NCBI GenBank assembly: GCA_936440205.1
Contig: OW387149.1
Span: forward strand, 6,902,114-6,966,113
Direction: 5' to 3'
Length of the DNA: 64,000 bases
DNA from: Lepidonotus clava
Lineage: Eukaryota; Annelida; Polychaeta; Phyllodocida; Polynoidae
In this document: piece by piece, positions 35,242 to 44,589 of the stretch
Position numbering within the stretch: the first letter of the stretch is position 1
How the letters are laid out: each line of letters opens with the position of its first letter
Notes under the pieces: model-generated
The model's database searches: none
What the model was told of the DNA's origin: nothing
What the model saw: the letters and a program-made list of their open reading frames with translations, nothing else
Made by a program: the position numbers and the translations under genes

Positions 35242-37752
35242 TCACCCTTCTTCTTGGCGTCGGATCGGTAGCAACAGCCTCTCCTCCCTAGCGGGGCGCC
35301 CGAGAAGCTGATCCACCACTCCGCTCTGTTTTTCCACCTCTCTTGTGGTCTTCAACAAGTCATCCAGTTGATCTTCGTTTTTGTACATCACTAGGGTCTG
35401 AGCCAATTGGACGGTCCGGTTGTGTTCGTTAACTAGCCGGTCGACTCCCGGGAACTCCCTGGTCAACGGCCCCAGTGCCGCCGTCGGGAACTGCGCCATC
35501 GCTTCTTCAAATGTCTCTGGCTTGCGGCCCGTTTCTAGTGCCATCAGGAACGCCATAGACGCCGAAGCCATTGCTCTTGTCTTAGCCGTCATTCCTCGCA
35601 CCTCCCTCGGGGGCCACACCAGTTGCACCCGAATGGCCTCTTCCGCGTCCCAGTCTCGTACTGCTCGCGCCGTCACCGGAAAGTGTCCCTGTAAGACCTG
35701 GTGAATGGCCTGTGTCCGTAATAACTTGAGTCTCGGTGTTTCTTTAGATGGTCCTGCCGTCGGTATCTCCGTTCCTATGGACCCGAACACTGAATCCGCT
35801 CCCGACTCGTCCAATTCTTGCTTCTCCGGCTCATATCCTCTGGTCTCGGCCTGCCCCAACTCCATGTCCTCTGAGTCTTCCACCTCCGCGTCCATGGACT
35901 GGGCAGCCGGTATTTGTAATCTGTGTATCACAACCCGCGGTTGTAGCGCTCGCCCGTGTTTATCCTCGTCCTTGAGTGGGGTATCCGGTCCTGGCGGCGA
36001 TCCCATTCGTTCGGGCGACGGTGGTCCCGGGGTCTCCTCCGATCCTTGCGACCCGAAGAACGAGCTCCCCAAACTGGCTCGAGTCAGGTTGTGAACCGCC
36101 GCCCGTGTCTCTGGCGTGTCTGGTGCTACCGTAATGTCTCTCATTCGTTTCAGTCCCGGGGGCGGCACTATCGGCTGCTTACATACCATCTTCTCCAGGG
36201 GTGAATCCGCTCTCGTCGGGGTAGGGGTAGAGAACAGCGGCTGTGTCGAGGCCATCGACGCCGTGTCCTCCGGTCTGGCCGCATGCCGAACATACTTTAC
36301 TTTCTCCACTCGCCCCGACGGTTTGAGTCCCTGCCTTTCTGCCATCTCGCGTAGAAACCTCCCTAGGTACAATGCTTCTCTTTCCACCAGCCGGCCTCCC
36401 TGTGCTTCCCGAATGCTGTCCTCCAGCTCCCGGTCGGATCTTGCCTCGTGGTAACCCCTGAACGATCCCTCCCGGTTCATTGTTCCTTTTAAATATCCGG
36501 GGTACCTCGGGTGTCGTGATTCGTATATCACCGATTTCTTATGAACCGTCATCATAGTAAATTGTGCGTCGCTACAAGGTGGTTCTAGTCCCGTGGTCCG
36601 TTTGACTCCTGTCGAGGTCTCAGGCTGTGATGGTCCCAGCTCTCCCGTGCTACTAGACTCAGCAATGATCAAGGACCGATCGCTTCGGACCGACATACTC
36701 CTGCCTGACTCCGACTGGTCCGAACTCGTTCCCTCCTCCAATTCTCTCGGGACTTTCTTGACCTTTTTCCACTTCTTCTTTCGCGACGGCTCCTCCGCCG
36801 GGCATCCCTGCGTCGGGGGCCTCTTGAAAGCGAGCGGCTCCTCTTCCTCTTTTACTTTCAGACGTTGGTCGTCGGACGAGCTCACCAATTCCACCACCTC
36901 AGCCCCCGGTGGTATTCCTGAGCAACCCGGCTTCGGGGCGGGTGTGGATGTCCGTCCTTTTCCTCTGCCCGGGAGTCCTCGTCCTCTCGGTTCCCGTGGT
37001 TCTCCCTGGGCGTTTAACTTCTTAATTCGGCTCTGTACCAACCCTGATATTTGGTCTGGTGTCAGAAGTGGTTTCGGGTTGACCACGGCTCGGCTCGCGC
37101 TTCGCGGCGACTCGGTGGCTTCCTTCCGCACTCCTTTCGCGGCCCTCCGAGGGGAACGACGCGTGGGCGTCGATCGTTCCGCTACCTCGGCCAGGGGTCC
37201 CTTCCCTGCTGCTTTGGCTGCTTGGGCTCCCTCGCCGGCCTCGTCGGCCTCTGATCCTTCTTCGGTTGCTACCTGCTCCGGCTGCTCGGCGTCGCTGTCC
37301 TCGGACCCTCTCGACGCCCTCGGGTAGTAAGGTACGCGGATATGCCGTCGCGGCCTCTCCGGTGCCTCCTTATCCACCGCCCTCTCAGGGGGTTGAAACC
37401 CCTCCGGATGGCGCACCGCGTAGTCCCGTTCCATGTTGGCTACCCGGGCCGCCGTTTCATCCCCAGCAGCGAAACTGGTGTACGGCGGTCGTCCTTTCGG
37501 GTCCAAGGCGAACGCCGCAGCATACTCCAGCCTCAGAAGGGGGTCTTGCTTCGGCATCCCCCTCTGCAGGTTCCCTTCGTGTGAGTCCGTCATGTGCTTC
37601 TTCCAGTCCTGGTGTGTCGAATAGGCTCGATTCGAACACACCGGGCACATGTAGTACTGCTTCCGTAATCCATCGTGCTGGCCTTTAATATGCTTGACCA
37701 AGTGCTTAAACTCCTTTCCGTGGCAATGTCCTTCCCAGCACTGTCCGCTCAT
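35242..37752 (-). CDS. Third ORF of the LTR element (836 codons), zinc-finger-like N-terminus
   Basis: Sense-strand ORF downstream of pol, in the position where env lies in errantiviruses. The first ATG is at 37752, and the frame is open further upstream. Near the N-terminus are two Cys/His clusters: C5, C10, H21, H26, and C36-x2-C39 with H53 and H58, the second resembling a C2H2 finger. The middle is low-complexity and charged (Pro/Glu/Ser-rich, with a KKKWKKVKKV basic stretch). The C-terminal quarter looks more ordered and helical (around NEDQLDDLLKTTREVEKQ). I see no signal peptide, no membrane segment and no fusion-peptide or furin-site pattern, so an envelope glycoprotein is unlikely. 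Nucleic-acid binding is an inference from the Cys/His clusters. No known family recognised. Confidence 0.75.
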   Translation of the reverse strand: MSGQCWEGHCHGKEFKHLVKHIKGQHDGLRKQYYMCPVCSNRAYSTHQDWKKHMTDSHEGNLQRGMPKQDPLLRLEYAAAFALDPKGRPPYTSFAAGDETAARVANMERDYAVRHPEGFQPPERAVDKEAPERPRRHIRVPYYPRASRGSEDSDAEQPEQVATEEGSEADEAGEGAQAAKAAGKGPLAEVAERSTPTRRSPRRAAKGVRKEATESPRSASRAVVNPKPLLTPDQISGLVQSRIKKLNAQGEPREPRGRGLPGRGKGRTSTPAPKPGCSGIPPGAEVVELVSSSDDQRLKVKEEEEPLAFKRPPTQGCPAEEPSRKKKWKKVKKVPRELEEGTSSDQSESGRSMSVRSDRSLIIAESSSTGELGPSQPETSTGVKRTTGLEPPCSDAQFTMMTVHKKSVIYESRHPRYPGYLKGTMNREGSFRGYHEARSDRELEDSIREAQGGRLVEREALYLGRFLREMAERQGLKPSGRVEKVKYVRHAARPEDTASMASTQPLFSTPTPTRADSPLEKMVCKQPIVPPPGLKRMRDITVAPDTPETRAAVHNLTRASLGSSFFGSQGSEETPGPPSPERMGSPPGPDTPLKDEDKHGRALQPRVVIHRLQIPAAQSMDAEVEDSEDMELGQAETRGYEPEKQELDESGADSVFGSIGTEIPTAGPSKETPRLKLLRTQAIHQVLQGHFPVTARAVRDWDAEEAIRVQLVWPPREVRGMTAKTRAMASASMAFLMALETGRKPETFEEAMAQFPTAALGPLTREFPGVDRLVNEHNRTVQLAQTLVMYKNEDQLDDLLKTTREVEKQSGVVDQLLGRPAREERLLLPIRRQEEG

Positions 37753-38913
37753 CGTGTCCGTTTTCCGGGCTTTCGGGGCTCGTTCCAATCTTGAAGCTCG
37801 TCCCGTCAGCCTTTTCCGTTTTTGTCTCGTGGTGATGCTGCTCGTCTCGCTTCTCTGCTTTTTCTCTTGTTTTCTTCTCCTTAGCTCAGTCTGCTCGTCT
37901 GCGATTTGATGAATCCTGATCGGCTGACCAGAATGACCTGCTCCGGCGAGCGCTCTGCCTTTTATAGCCGCCGCAGGCGGAAGTGGGCGTGGCCTGCGCT
38001 AGCGACCCCTAGCGTCAGACTCACCATCCACTTCTACGGTGGCGCCCCCTACTATTTTCCGGTCCCCGGGGCCCGCCGCTGGTCACCGCCTCGCCTGCTT
38101 TTTTTTTTACCTCGCGGCCCTTCGCCCGTCCACGCGTTTTTTTCCTAGGCCTTTTATTGCCCCACCGGACGTCCTCGGTCTTTTCATCCTCCGTCGCCTT
38201 CTCTTGCCTTTTTCATCTTGGCCCTCACAGTGCTTCCGCACACTTCCCGGAGAACACAGGGGCTCGACGTTATCATCTCCTCGCCGCCGCCCCGTTCTCT
38301 TTGTCCTCTTTTACTCCTTTTACGACCTACTTTAAAGCCCGTCCTCGTTTCAGGCCTCGCCTTTTACAACCGTCCGTTCGTTCCTCCGGCGTTCCCGAGA
38401 GTGCCGCATCTACTCTCCACCGGTCTCCTGGACGCTGTAAAGCGGTATTACCAAGTCGGCATTACTTCAAAAGTCTTCACCAGCTTGCCACCGGGTCTGT
38501 CTTCTGTTGTAATCCAACCATCTTTTCCACGCTGTGGTTCCTCCGAACTGACCGGAAAGCGGCTCCGTGGGACTACTTTAGACATTCGGGCCGTCGTGGC
38601 TCCCGAACGCCGTTTTTCGTTCCAACCCCGCATTTCCCACCTATATTACATCCGCAAGAGAACCAATCTTCAGCTAGGTAGCAAATCTCTACAGCCTAAC
38701 GACCTGCACTCCTACTGTAGTGGTCAACGCACCGCCCCGACTCAATGGCCCCAGGTTGATCAGTCCTTTTTGGCCAAAGCCTTTTTGTGTAGCGCCGATT
38801 TGGTCGTTCCCTTGGTCCTCTTCCACCTGCGGAATCGAGACACGAAAACGACTTCATCACAAAAAGGGGTGCCCCGTTTCCTTACGTGCCCTAGCGCGCC
38901 CCACCCCAAGCAT
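37753..38913 (-). other. Gap between pol and third ORF of the LTR element
   Basis: About 1.16 kb without a supported sense ORF. A GC-rich, pyrimidine-rich plus strand gives long antisense open frames (one runs 38218-39255 and enters the pol antisense), considered compositional. A subgenomic or spliced message for the third ORF would need its signals here or nearer the 5' end; none was identified with confidence. Confidence 0.4.
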
Positions 38914-41900
38914 TTACTGTGCAGCCTCGTATCCTTGCTGGTCAGCTACCATCCAGGCTGGCGCAGCGTGTCCTCGGTAGGGTTCCAGGCGGTCCACATG
39001 GACTACCCCCCCCGGTTTCCCTCGTTTCTTCCGTACTACCACCCGTCCTCGGTCAAGCACCTTGACGATCAGTGCAGGGCCCATCCATGGAAATCGCAAC
39101 TTCGTTCCTTTGTCCCTATCCACTACCGTATCGTGCACCCAGACCAGTTCTCCGGCGTGGTATTCCCGCCGAGTCACCTTCCCATCGTACTCGTGTTTCT
39201 GATGGATGGCGGCTCGTTTCAGCCCCGTCCGGGCCTCCCGATAGGCCGCGACTAGCCCTTCCTCCAGGCTTTCCACATAGTCGCCTACCCGTCGGGGTTC
39301 CTCCTCTGCTCCTAGAGGTCTCCCATAAATCGCTTGTCGCGGCATCATGGTCTGTCGGCCCAGCATCATCATATTCGGTGTCACTCCCGTGCTGGCTTGC
39401 GGCGTTGCTCTATAACTCATCATCACGAGTGGGACCATCTCGTCCCATTCCCGGCCTGTTGCTCGGCAGCTGGCTTTCAAACAACACCCCAAGGTACGGA
39501 AACTTCGTTCTATGTACCCGTCACTCCTGGGGTGGTACGGCGTCGTTCTTGTTTTGTGTATTCCAAATAGTGCACAGACCTGAGCCACCACCTCAGATTC
39601 GAAATTCGTGCCTTGATCCGAGTGTAGTTCCCGAAACGCGCCGTACCGTGCTACTACTTCTTCAACCAGTTTGTCCGCCACTGTCGTTGCCTTTTGATCC
39701 GGGATCGGGAAACACTCCAACCATTTGGTGAAATAGCATCCCACCATCAGGCAATACTTATTTCCTCGTTTGGTGACTGGGTACGGGCCCGAAACATCCA
39801 TGGCCAGCCGTTCCATCGGCTCCCCCACTATGTACTGATGTAGCGGCTCCCGTCTTCCTCGTCCTTTTTTCAGCAACGCGCAATCACATTCTCGACATTC
39901 CTTCCGCACGTCTTCCCGGAGTCCCGGCCAGTAAAACCCTTGCTCCAACAGGGCCGTCGTTCTGGCGACTCCCAAATGCGCTCCTGCCGCGCCTCCATGG
40001 TATTCCCTTACCAACTTGGCCCGTTCCCCTCGGGGAACGACCAACTGGTTCCTCCAACCATGTCCTTCCAGTTCCCAGTACTTCCGATGCAGCACGCCAT
40101 CCCTGAGGCTTAATCGTTCCCATTGCCTCCATAGGATCTTTGTTTCCCGGGATTCCGGAGATATGGCCTCCCAGCCTGGCCGGTCCGCATTCTCTTCCAT
40201 CCGTGCGACAATCGGCCCTATATCTCGATCCCTCCTCTGCGCTGCTCTCATCTCCTGCGGGGACCATCCGGGCTCGTACCCCCGGGCCCGCGTCACTACT
40301 CTCACTTTTTCGGTATTCTCGTGCTCCTCTCCACATTGTTTGCACGGATACCGGGACAACGCGTCAGCGTTCCCATGCTTCCTGCCCGGTCGGTGTTGGA
40401 ACGACACATCATGCGAGTCGATAATCTCAATCCACCGAGCAGCCTGCCCCATCGGTTCCTTACTTCTCTGCAGCCAACTGACCGCGCTATTATCCGTCCG
40501 GACTATCACGCGTTGACCATAGATGTAGCACCGAAAATGCTTCAAAGCTCGCACCACCGCCAACAGTTCTTTCCGCGTGGTGCAATACTTTCGTTCGTTT
40601 GACTCCAGGGTTTTGCTCGTGTAAGCTATCACCCGTTCCTCCCCTCTCTGCTCCTGTGATAGCACGGCTCCTGTCCCCACGTCACTGGCGTCCGTGTCAA
40701 GCCACCATTGTCCATCTTCCTCCGGGAATCCCAACACCGGGGCCTCCGTTAGCGCCTTCTTCATCGCATCAAATGCCTCTTGTCGTCTCGCGCTCCACAC
40801 GAACGGTTCCTCCTTCGTTGCCAATTCATACAAGGGGGCAGCCAATTCCGTGAAGCCGTTTATATGCCTTCTATAATATGAACATAATCCCACGAAGGCT
40901 CGTACCTCGTGGAGATCCCGAGGGACCGGCCACTCGGTTACTTGCCGACACTTTTCGGGGTCGGGTTCGATCCCGTTGAATGAGACAACGTGCCCCAAGA
41001 ACGGAATCTTCTTCTGGAACAGCTTGCATTTTCGCGCCTTTAACTTCAGTCCTGCAGCGTTCAATCGGTCCAGAACCCGTACCAATCTTTCCAGAGTCAC
41101 TTTAAACGTTGGTCCAAAGACCAGTATGTCATCCAAGTATACCAGACACTCCTCCCACACGATTCCTCTGAGGATTCTTTCCATCAGTCTCTCGAAGGTG
41201 GCTGGGGCGTTCACTAGCCCGAATGGCATCACTTTGAACTCATACAATCCTCCTTGAGTCACGAAGGCCGTCTTTTCTTGGTCCTCCGGTGCCATCTCCA
41301 CCTGCCAATATCCGCTTGCGAGATCCAGACTGCAAAAGAATAGGCTTCCTCCCAAGGTGTTGAGGCTGTCCTCTATCCGTGGGAGCGGATAGGCGTCCAC
41401 TTTCGTAGCCTGGTTCAGTTTTCGGTAGTCGATACAGAACCTCGTTCCTCCGTCCTTCTTTTTGACTAGAACGGTCGGGCTACTCCACGCACTCCCGCTC
41501 TCCTGGATAATCCCTAGATTTAACATATCCTCCACCAGTGCTCGTTCTTCCTCTCTCCTGGTGGCCGGATACCGTCTGACCCTCTGCTTGATCGGCATCT
41601 GATCCCCCGTTTTAATTCGATGTTGTACTAAATCTGTCCGTCCTAACTCATGTTTCGAGGTCGCAAACATTTGTTCCCGGGCCATGATGGCTTTCTCCAG
41701 CTCTCCGCCTTCCTCCGTGGTCAGGTCTTTCCTAGCCTCCTCTATCATTTCAACGAGCGCTCCAGGGGGTTCGTTTGCTTCACTTCCTATTCCTCGTACC
41801 TCTTGTACGAAGGTGGCTTCTCCGAGTACCCCGCCGGTTTCCAATTTCGCGCTCTCGGTCCCTCGGTTGGCCACCCAAACTTCATTTTCTTCTCCCAATG

Positions 41901-42606
41901 TCACCGTTCCTGGGATCACCTCCAGTCCCATAGGTAATCCAGCGCCGGTGATGACAGCCAGCTGTCCACTCTGTCCTATGTCTACTCTCGTTACTACTGT
42001 TACTCGGGTCACTTGGAGTGGGGGTATTTCCGTTGTTTCCTCGATTCGCACGACCTGTCCTCCGACGGTAACTGCCCGAATCCCATCCGTTCTTTGTTCT
42101 GCTCCCGGGATTCGTTCCCCCTCTCCCTCCCCCTCGGCGGGCAGGAAGATAGCACTCGCGTGGGGCTTAACTGTTAGCCGGTATTTCACCGCGAAGTCGT
42201 TTCCCAGGATCCCTTCATCTCTACCGATGTCTGCCACCATGAATGTCCACTTCAACACGCGCGTTCCCAATTTTACTGGCAAGTTCGTGCATCCGTAGCA
42301 CCGCAACGGACTACCATCCACCGAGCAGAGACGTCCTTCATATCCATCCAGTTCTTCCCATTTTCGTCCCCACTCTCTGCAGAGGCGTTCCGACAGCAGA
42401 CTGATCATAGATCCGGTATCAACCAAAAAACGGACGACACTCTCTCCCACCGTCCCGGCCACATAAAGTCCACATTCTCCCATGCCTACTACTTCTCTCG
42501 CCGCGCCCGAAGGGGGCCCCGCGCTTACTGCGACGGCGACTGTCCGTTTCCCTGACGCTGAGAACACTCTCTCGCGAAATGGCCCTTCTGGTGACATTGA
42601 TGACAC
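38914..42606 (-). CDS. Pol polyprotein of the Ty3/gypsy element (PR-RT-RNaseH-IN)
   Basis: Open frame of 1230 codons. Numbered from the frame opening: aspartic protease with the DTG triad at 63-65; reverse transcriptase at about 370-550, with FCIDYRKLN, the LDLASGYWQ block and the YLDD active site at 490-493; RNase H at about 630-755, with DTDAS, the RKE glutamate near 680, TDNSA and ADALSR; integrase zinc-binding H870, H877, C904, C907 and catalytic D937, D997, E1033, a DD35E spacing. A GPY/F-like module (WMGPALIVKVLD) and a VHVDRLEPY tail follow. The IN domain after RNase H defines Ty3/gypsy order. It overlaps the gag end by 82 bp in a different frame, so expression probably uses the programmed frameshift known in the family. 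The frame looks intact. Confidence 0.95.
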   Translation of the reverse strand: MSSMSPEGPFRERVFSASGKRTVAVAVSAGPPSGAAREVVGMGECGLYVAGTVGESVVRFLVDTGSMISLLSERLCREWGRKWEELDGYEGRLCSVDGSPLRCYGCTNLPVKLGTRVLKWTFMVADIGRDEGILGNDFAVKYRLTVKPHASAIFLPAEGEGEGERIPGAEQRTDGIRAVTVGGQVVRIEETTEIPPLQVTRVTVVTRVDIGQSGQLAVITGAGLPMGLEVIPGTVTLGEENEVWVANRGTESAKLETGGVLGEATFVQEVRGIGSEANEPPGALVEMIEEARKDLTTEEGGELEKAIMAREQMFATSKHELGRTDLVQHRIKTGDQMPIKQRVRRYPATRREEERALVEDMLNLGIIQESGSAWSSPTVLVKKKDGGTRFCIDYRKLNQATKVDAYPLPRIEDSLNTLGGSLFFCSLDLASGYWQVEMAPEDQEKTAFVTQGGLYEFKVMPFGLVNAPATFERLMERILRGIVWEECLVYLDDILVFGPTFKVTLERLVRVLDRLNAAGLKLKARKCKLFQKKIPFLGHVVSFNGIEPDPEKCRQVTEWPVPRDLHEVRAFVGLCSYYRRHINGFTELAAPLYELATKEEPFVWSARRQEAFDAMKKALTEAPVLGFPEEDGQWWLDTDASDVGTGAVLSQEQRGEERVIAYTSKTLESNERKYCTTRKELLAVVRALKHFRCYIYGQRVIVRTDNSAVSWLQRSKEPMGQAARWIEIIDSHDVSFQHRPGRKHGNADALSRYPCKQCGEEHENTEKVRVVTRARGYEPGWSPQEMRAAQRRDRDIGPIVARMEENADRPGWEAISPESRETKILWRQWERLSLRDGVLHRKYWELEGHGWRNQLVVPRGERAKLVREYHGGAAGAHLGVARTTALLEQGFYWPGLREDVRKECRECDCALLKKGRGRREPLHQYIVGEPMERLAMDVSGPYPVTKRGNKYCLMVGCYFTKWLECFPIPDQKATTVADKLVEEVVARYGAFRELHSDQGTNFESEVVAQVCALFGIHKTRTTPYHPRSDGYIERSFRTLGCCLKASCRATGREWDEMVPLVMMSYRATPQASTGVTPNMMMLGRQTMMPRQAIYGRPLGAEEEPRRVGDYVESLEEGLVAAYREARTGLKRAAIHQKHEYDGKVTRREYHAGELVWVHDTVVDRDKGTKLRFPWMGPALIVKVLDRGRVVVRKKRGKPGGVVHVDRLEPYRGHAAPAWMVADQQGYEAAQ

Positions 42607-43475
42607 TCTAAATCTTCTTTTCGCTTCTTAAACGCCTCCCTCCGGGCCGTTGCTTGTCTTCTAGCTTCCCGTTCTTCTGCCAATTCTTTCATCATCTCCT
42701 CCAACTTACCGTTTAAGGCCATGATCTGTGTATTGGCGTCCTCCTCGGGCTTCACTGCCCGCAGGAGGCGGCGTGAGTATCGTTCCTGTATTTCTACCAC
42801 CTCTACCGCCTCCTCTAGTGTCTTGCATCCTTTCTCTGCACACTTCAGCTGAAGGTCTTCCCCAACTGCAGCCTGGAACGCATGTAATGCTGCTTTTTCC
42901 TGGCTAGCGTAGTCGTTGGAGAAGTAGGCTCTCGATGCCAGTCGCCGGGCATTATCAGCCAACTCCTTCGCTGTCTGGTTCTTTACACGTTTCAATCCTG
43001 CCAACTCTTGCAGAGCATTGCACGTGTCCTTCTCCTGACCGAACCTCCGGCGCAACGCATCCACCCTCGCTGAGTAACGGAGTCGTTCCCTGTCCGGGAG
43101 CCCGACAAAGTACATTCGTGCCGTTCCCGTCAGCGAGAGAAAGAGCATCGCCGCTTTTTCCTCGGCCGTCCAGCGTCCCAATGTTGCGTACTCCTCAAAC
43201 TGGTTGATCCATCCCTCGAAATCCGGTTTACCGTCATACTTCTCTGGTCGTAAACTAAACTTCTTCAAACTCGCTCCTACCTGGCCGGTCTGTTGTTGTT
43301 GAGCCCGCGCATTCTGCTCATCCGTCGGGGTGGACGTTCCCATAAAATTAAACTGCCTACCCATGATGGTCGTGTCCTCCCCTTTGGTTTCGGTTTTCGC
43401 ACCTCCTTTCTCCTCCCCACCTTCCTTGAAGGCGACGTCAGAATCCATCTGCTCGAAGACTGCCGCGGTCGCCAT
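42525..43475 (-). CDS. Gag of the Ty3/gypsy element (316 codons)
   Basis: The start is taken at the ATG at 43475 (MATAAVFEQM), about 60-75 bp inside the primer binding site. The body holds a retrotransposon capsid-like region with the pattern KFSLRPEKYDGKPDFEGWINQ, then YFVGLPDRE and the ALRRRFGQEKD block. A single CCHC zinc knuckle (CHQCHQKGHFAREC, residues about 291-304) lies near the C-terminus, the usual nucleocapsid motif that binds RNA. The frame ends inside the start of pol. It looks intact. Confidence 0.92.
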   Translation of the reverse strand: MATAAVFEQMDSDVAFKEGGEEKGGAKTETKGEDTTIMGRQFNFMGTSTPTDEQNARAQQQQTGQVGASLKKFSLRPEKYDGKPDFEGWINQFEEYATLGRWTAEEKAAMLFLSLTGTARMYFVGLPDRERLRYSARVDALRRRFGQEKDTCNALQELAGLKRVKNQTAKELADNARRLASRAYFSNDYASQEKAALHAFQAAVGEDLQLKCAEKGCKTLEEAVEVVEIQERYSRRLLRAVKPEEDANTQIMALNGKLEEMMKELAEEREARRQATARREAFKKRKEDLECHQCHQKGHFARECSQRQGNGQSPSQ

Positions 43476-43535
43476 GAGTATCCAATACCGACGAAACACC
43501 CAAGATCCACAAGTCCGTATGTGCCTATTTCAGCA

Positions 43536-43550
43536 CCACCGCTGCCACCA
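43536..43550 (-). other. Primer binding site candidate of the LTR element
   Basis: One base after the 5' LTR the minus strand reads TGGTGGCAGCGGTGG, which starts with the TGG expected to pair with the CCA end of a tRNA. It resembles but does not match the initiator-Met-type site (TGGTAGCAGAGG). The primer tRNA is not assigned. Confidence 0.65.
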
Positions 43551-43551
43551 G

Positions 43552-44589
43552 TGTGACGTTCTCTGGTAAGTCGGGGTTGCCGATTCTTACAACAGAGGAA
43601 CGTGGGGGTTGTTCGGGTCTCGGGGCGGACGGGGAATCCGGGCCAAGAACCGAGATGTGTTTCTAGAGTCGTGCCTCGCGCACGAGGGGGGGCTGAGCGA
43701 ATCGATCGGGAATCGGCACTCGATGTCAACGGAGGACTGCGGGGGAGGGAAATTATGGTAGGGGTACGGGTCGGCCGGGGTTCGTCTCGCTCTATCTCCC
43801 AGACCAGCATTCACCCCGACCGGGCGGTCCACCCCTGAGTTCCGGTCCGCGGGGGCGACGGGCCGACGGTCGCCTATTGTTTGGTAGCGTGGGGCCGAGC
43901 ATGCCGCGCCCTCGTCCCCGCGGACTTCGCTCCTTCGTTTCGTTCCCCATGTCTTCGTGCCATACTACGCCTCGGTTTCCGGGACTACTTCGGGCCTTCG
44001 TGCCTTACTCCGTTCCCTCGTTCCTCGTTCTTCGGGCCGTCGGGCCCCTTACCCTGTGTTTCTACTACCTATCTCGAGCTTCGACTGTTTTGTCCTAACT
44101 TCTGCTTAATTACTCTGATCAGCTCATCTTTAGCGGTTGTTTCAGGAAAGAGGACACGTCTGGACACCAGGAGAACTGTTAAAGAACTCTGTTTATTCGG
44201 GCCTCACCGCCCCTTTATATACTAGAGAGGTCAGCCCTGATTGGCTGCTTTCGGTCACGTGACCTACAACTGACGTCACTTCCGGTTTATATTTTCCGTT
44301 TCCGGTTTACATTTTACTTCCGGTTTACATATTTCCGGGTTTCGTTCCTTTACATTTTCGTTCCTTACATATTCGTTCCTTACATATTCGTTCTTTACAT
44401 ATTCGTTCTTTTACATATTCGTGCCTCTTTTTCAGGCTTTCCATACTTTCGTTCATTATTACATATTCGTTCCTTTACATCTATTTCGTTCTCTTACATA
44501 TATTTCGTTCTCTTACATATATTTCTACTATTACCTTATTTCTATTATTTTGACCTCTATGTATTTTGGATGAATAGCCGTTCATCACA
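43552..44589 (-). repeat. 5' LTR (1038 bp)
   Basis: Near-identical to 30955-31992. In the minus orientation it carries a TATA box (TATATAAAGG) at 44212-44222 and AATAAA at 44192-44197 only about 15 bp further on, suggesting a compact U3/R arrangement with transcription starting near 44180-44195. Tandem TTACATATTCG-type units lie at about 44349-44522 and CTTCCGGTTTAC-type units near 44278-44340. The right flank TTAG is the target duplication. Confidence 0.95.
44211..44222 (-). promoter_or_regulatory. TATA box in the 5' LTR
   Basis: The minus strand reads GTATATAAAGGG, a strong TATA box for polymerase II, within the LTR that would drive the element. The same motif is present in the other LTR at 31614-31625. 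Confidence 0.65.

Larger units (their letters stand above)
30955..44589 (-). mobile_element. Ty3/gypsy LTR retrotransposon, looks whole
   Basis: A 13,635-bp element read on the minus strand: 5' LTR 43552-44589, primer-binding-site candidate, gag, pol, third ORF, a long 3' non-coding region, polypurine tract, 3' LTR 30955-31992. The flanking bases TTAG occur on both sides (30951-30954 and 44590-44593), giving a 4-bp target duplication, or 5 bp if the shared A is counted. Pol order PR-RT-RNaseH-IN places it in Ty3/gypsy (Metaviridae). The LTRs have equal length and I saw one difference between them, so insertion was recent. The three main frames are long and uninterrupted. It sits in intron 2 of the NWD-like gene in the same transcriptional direction and is much richer in GC than its host DNA. 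Clade not assigned. Confidence 0.95.

Noticed and set aside
36593-37327. 244-codon plus-strand open frame
   Set aside because: It lies antisense to the third ORF of the LTR element and follows its codon positions; composition explains it.
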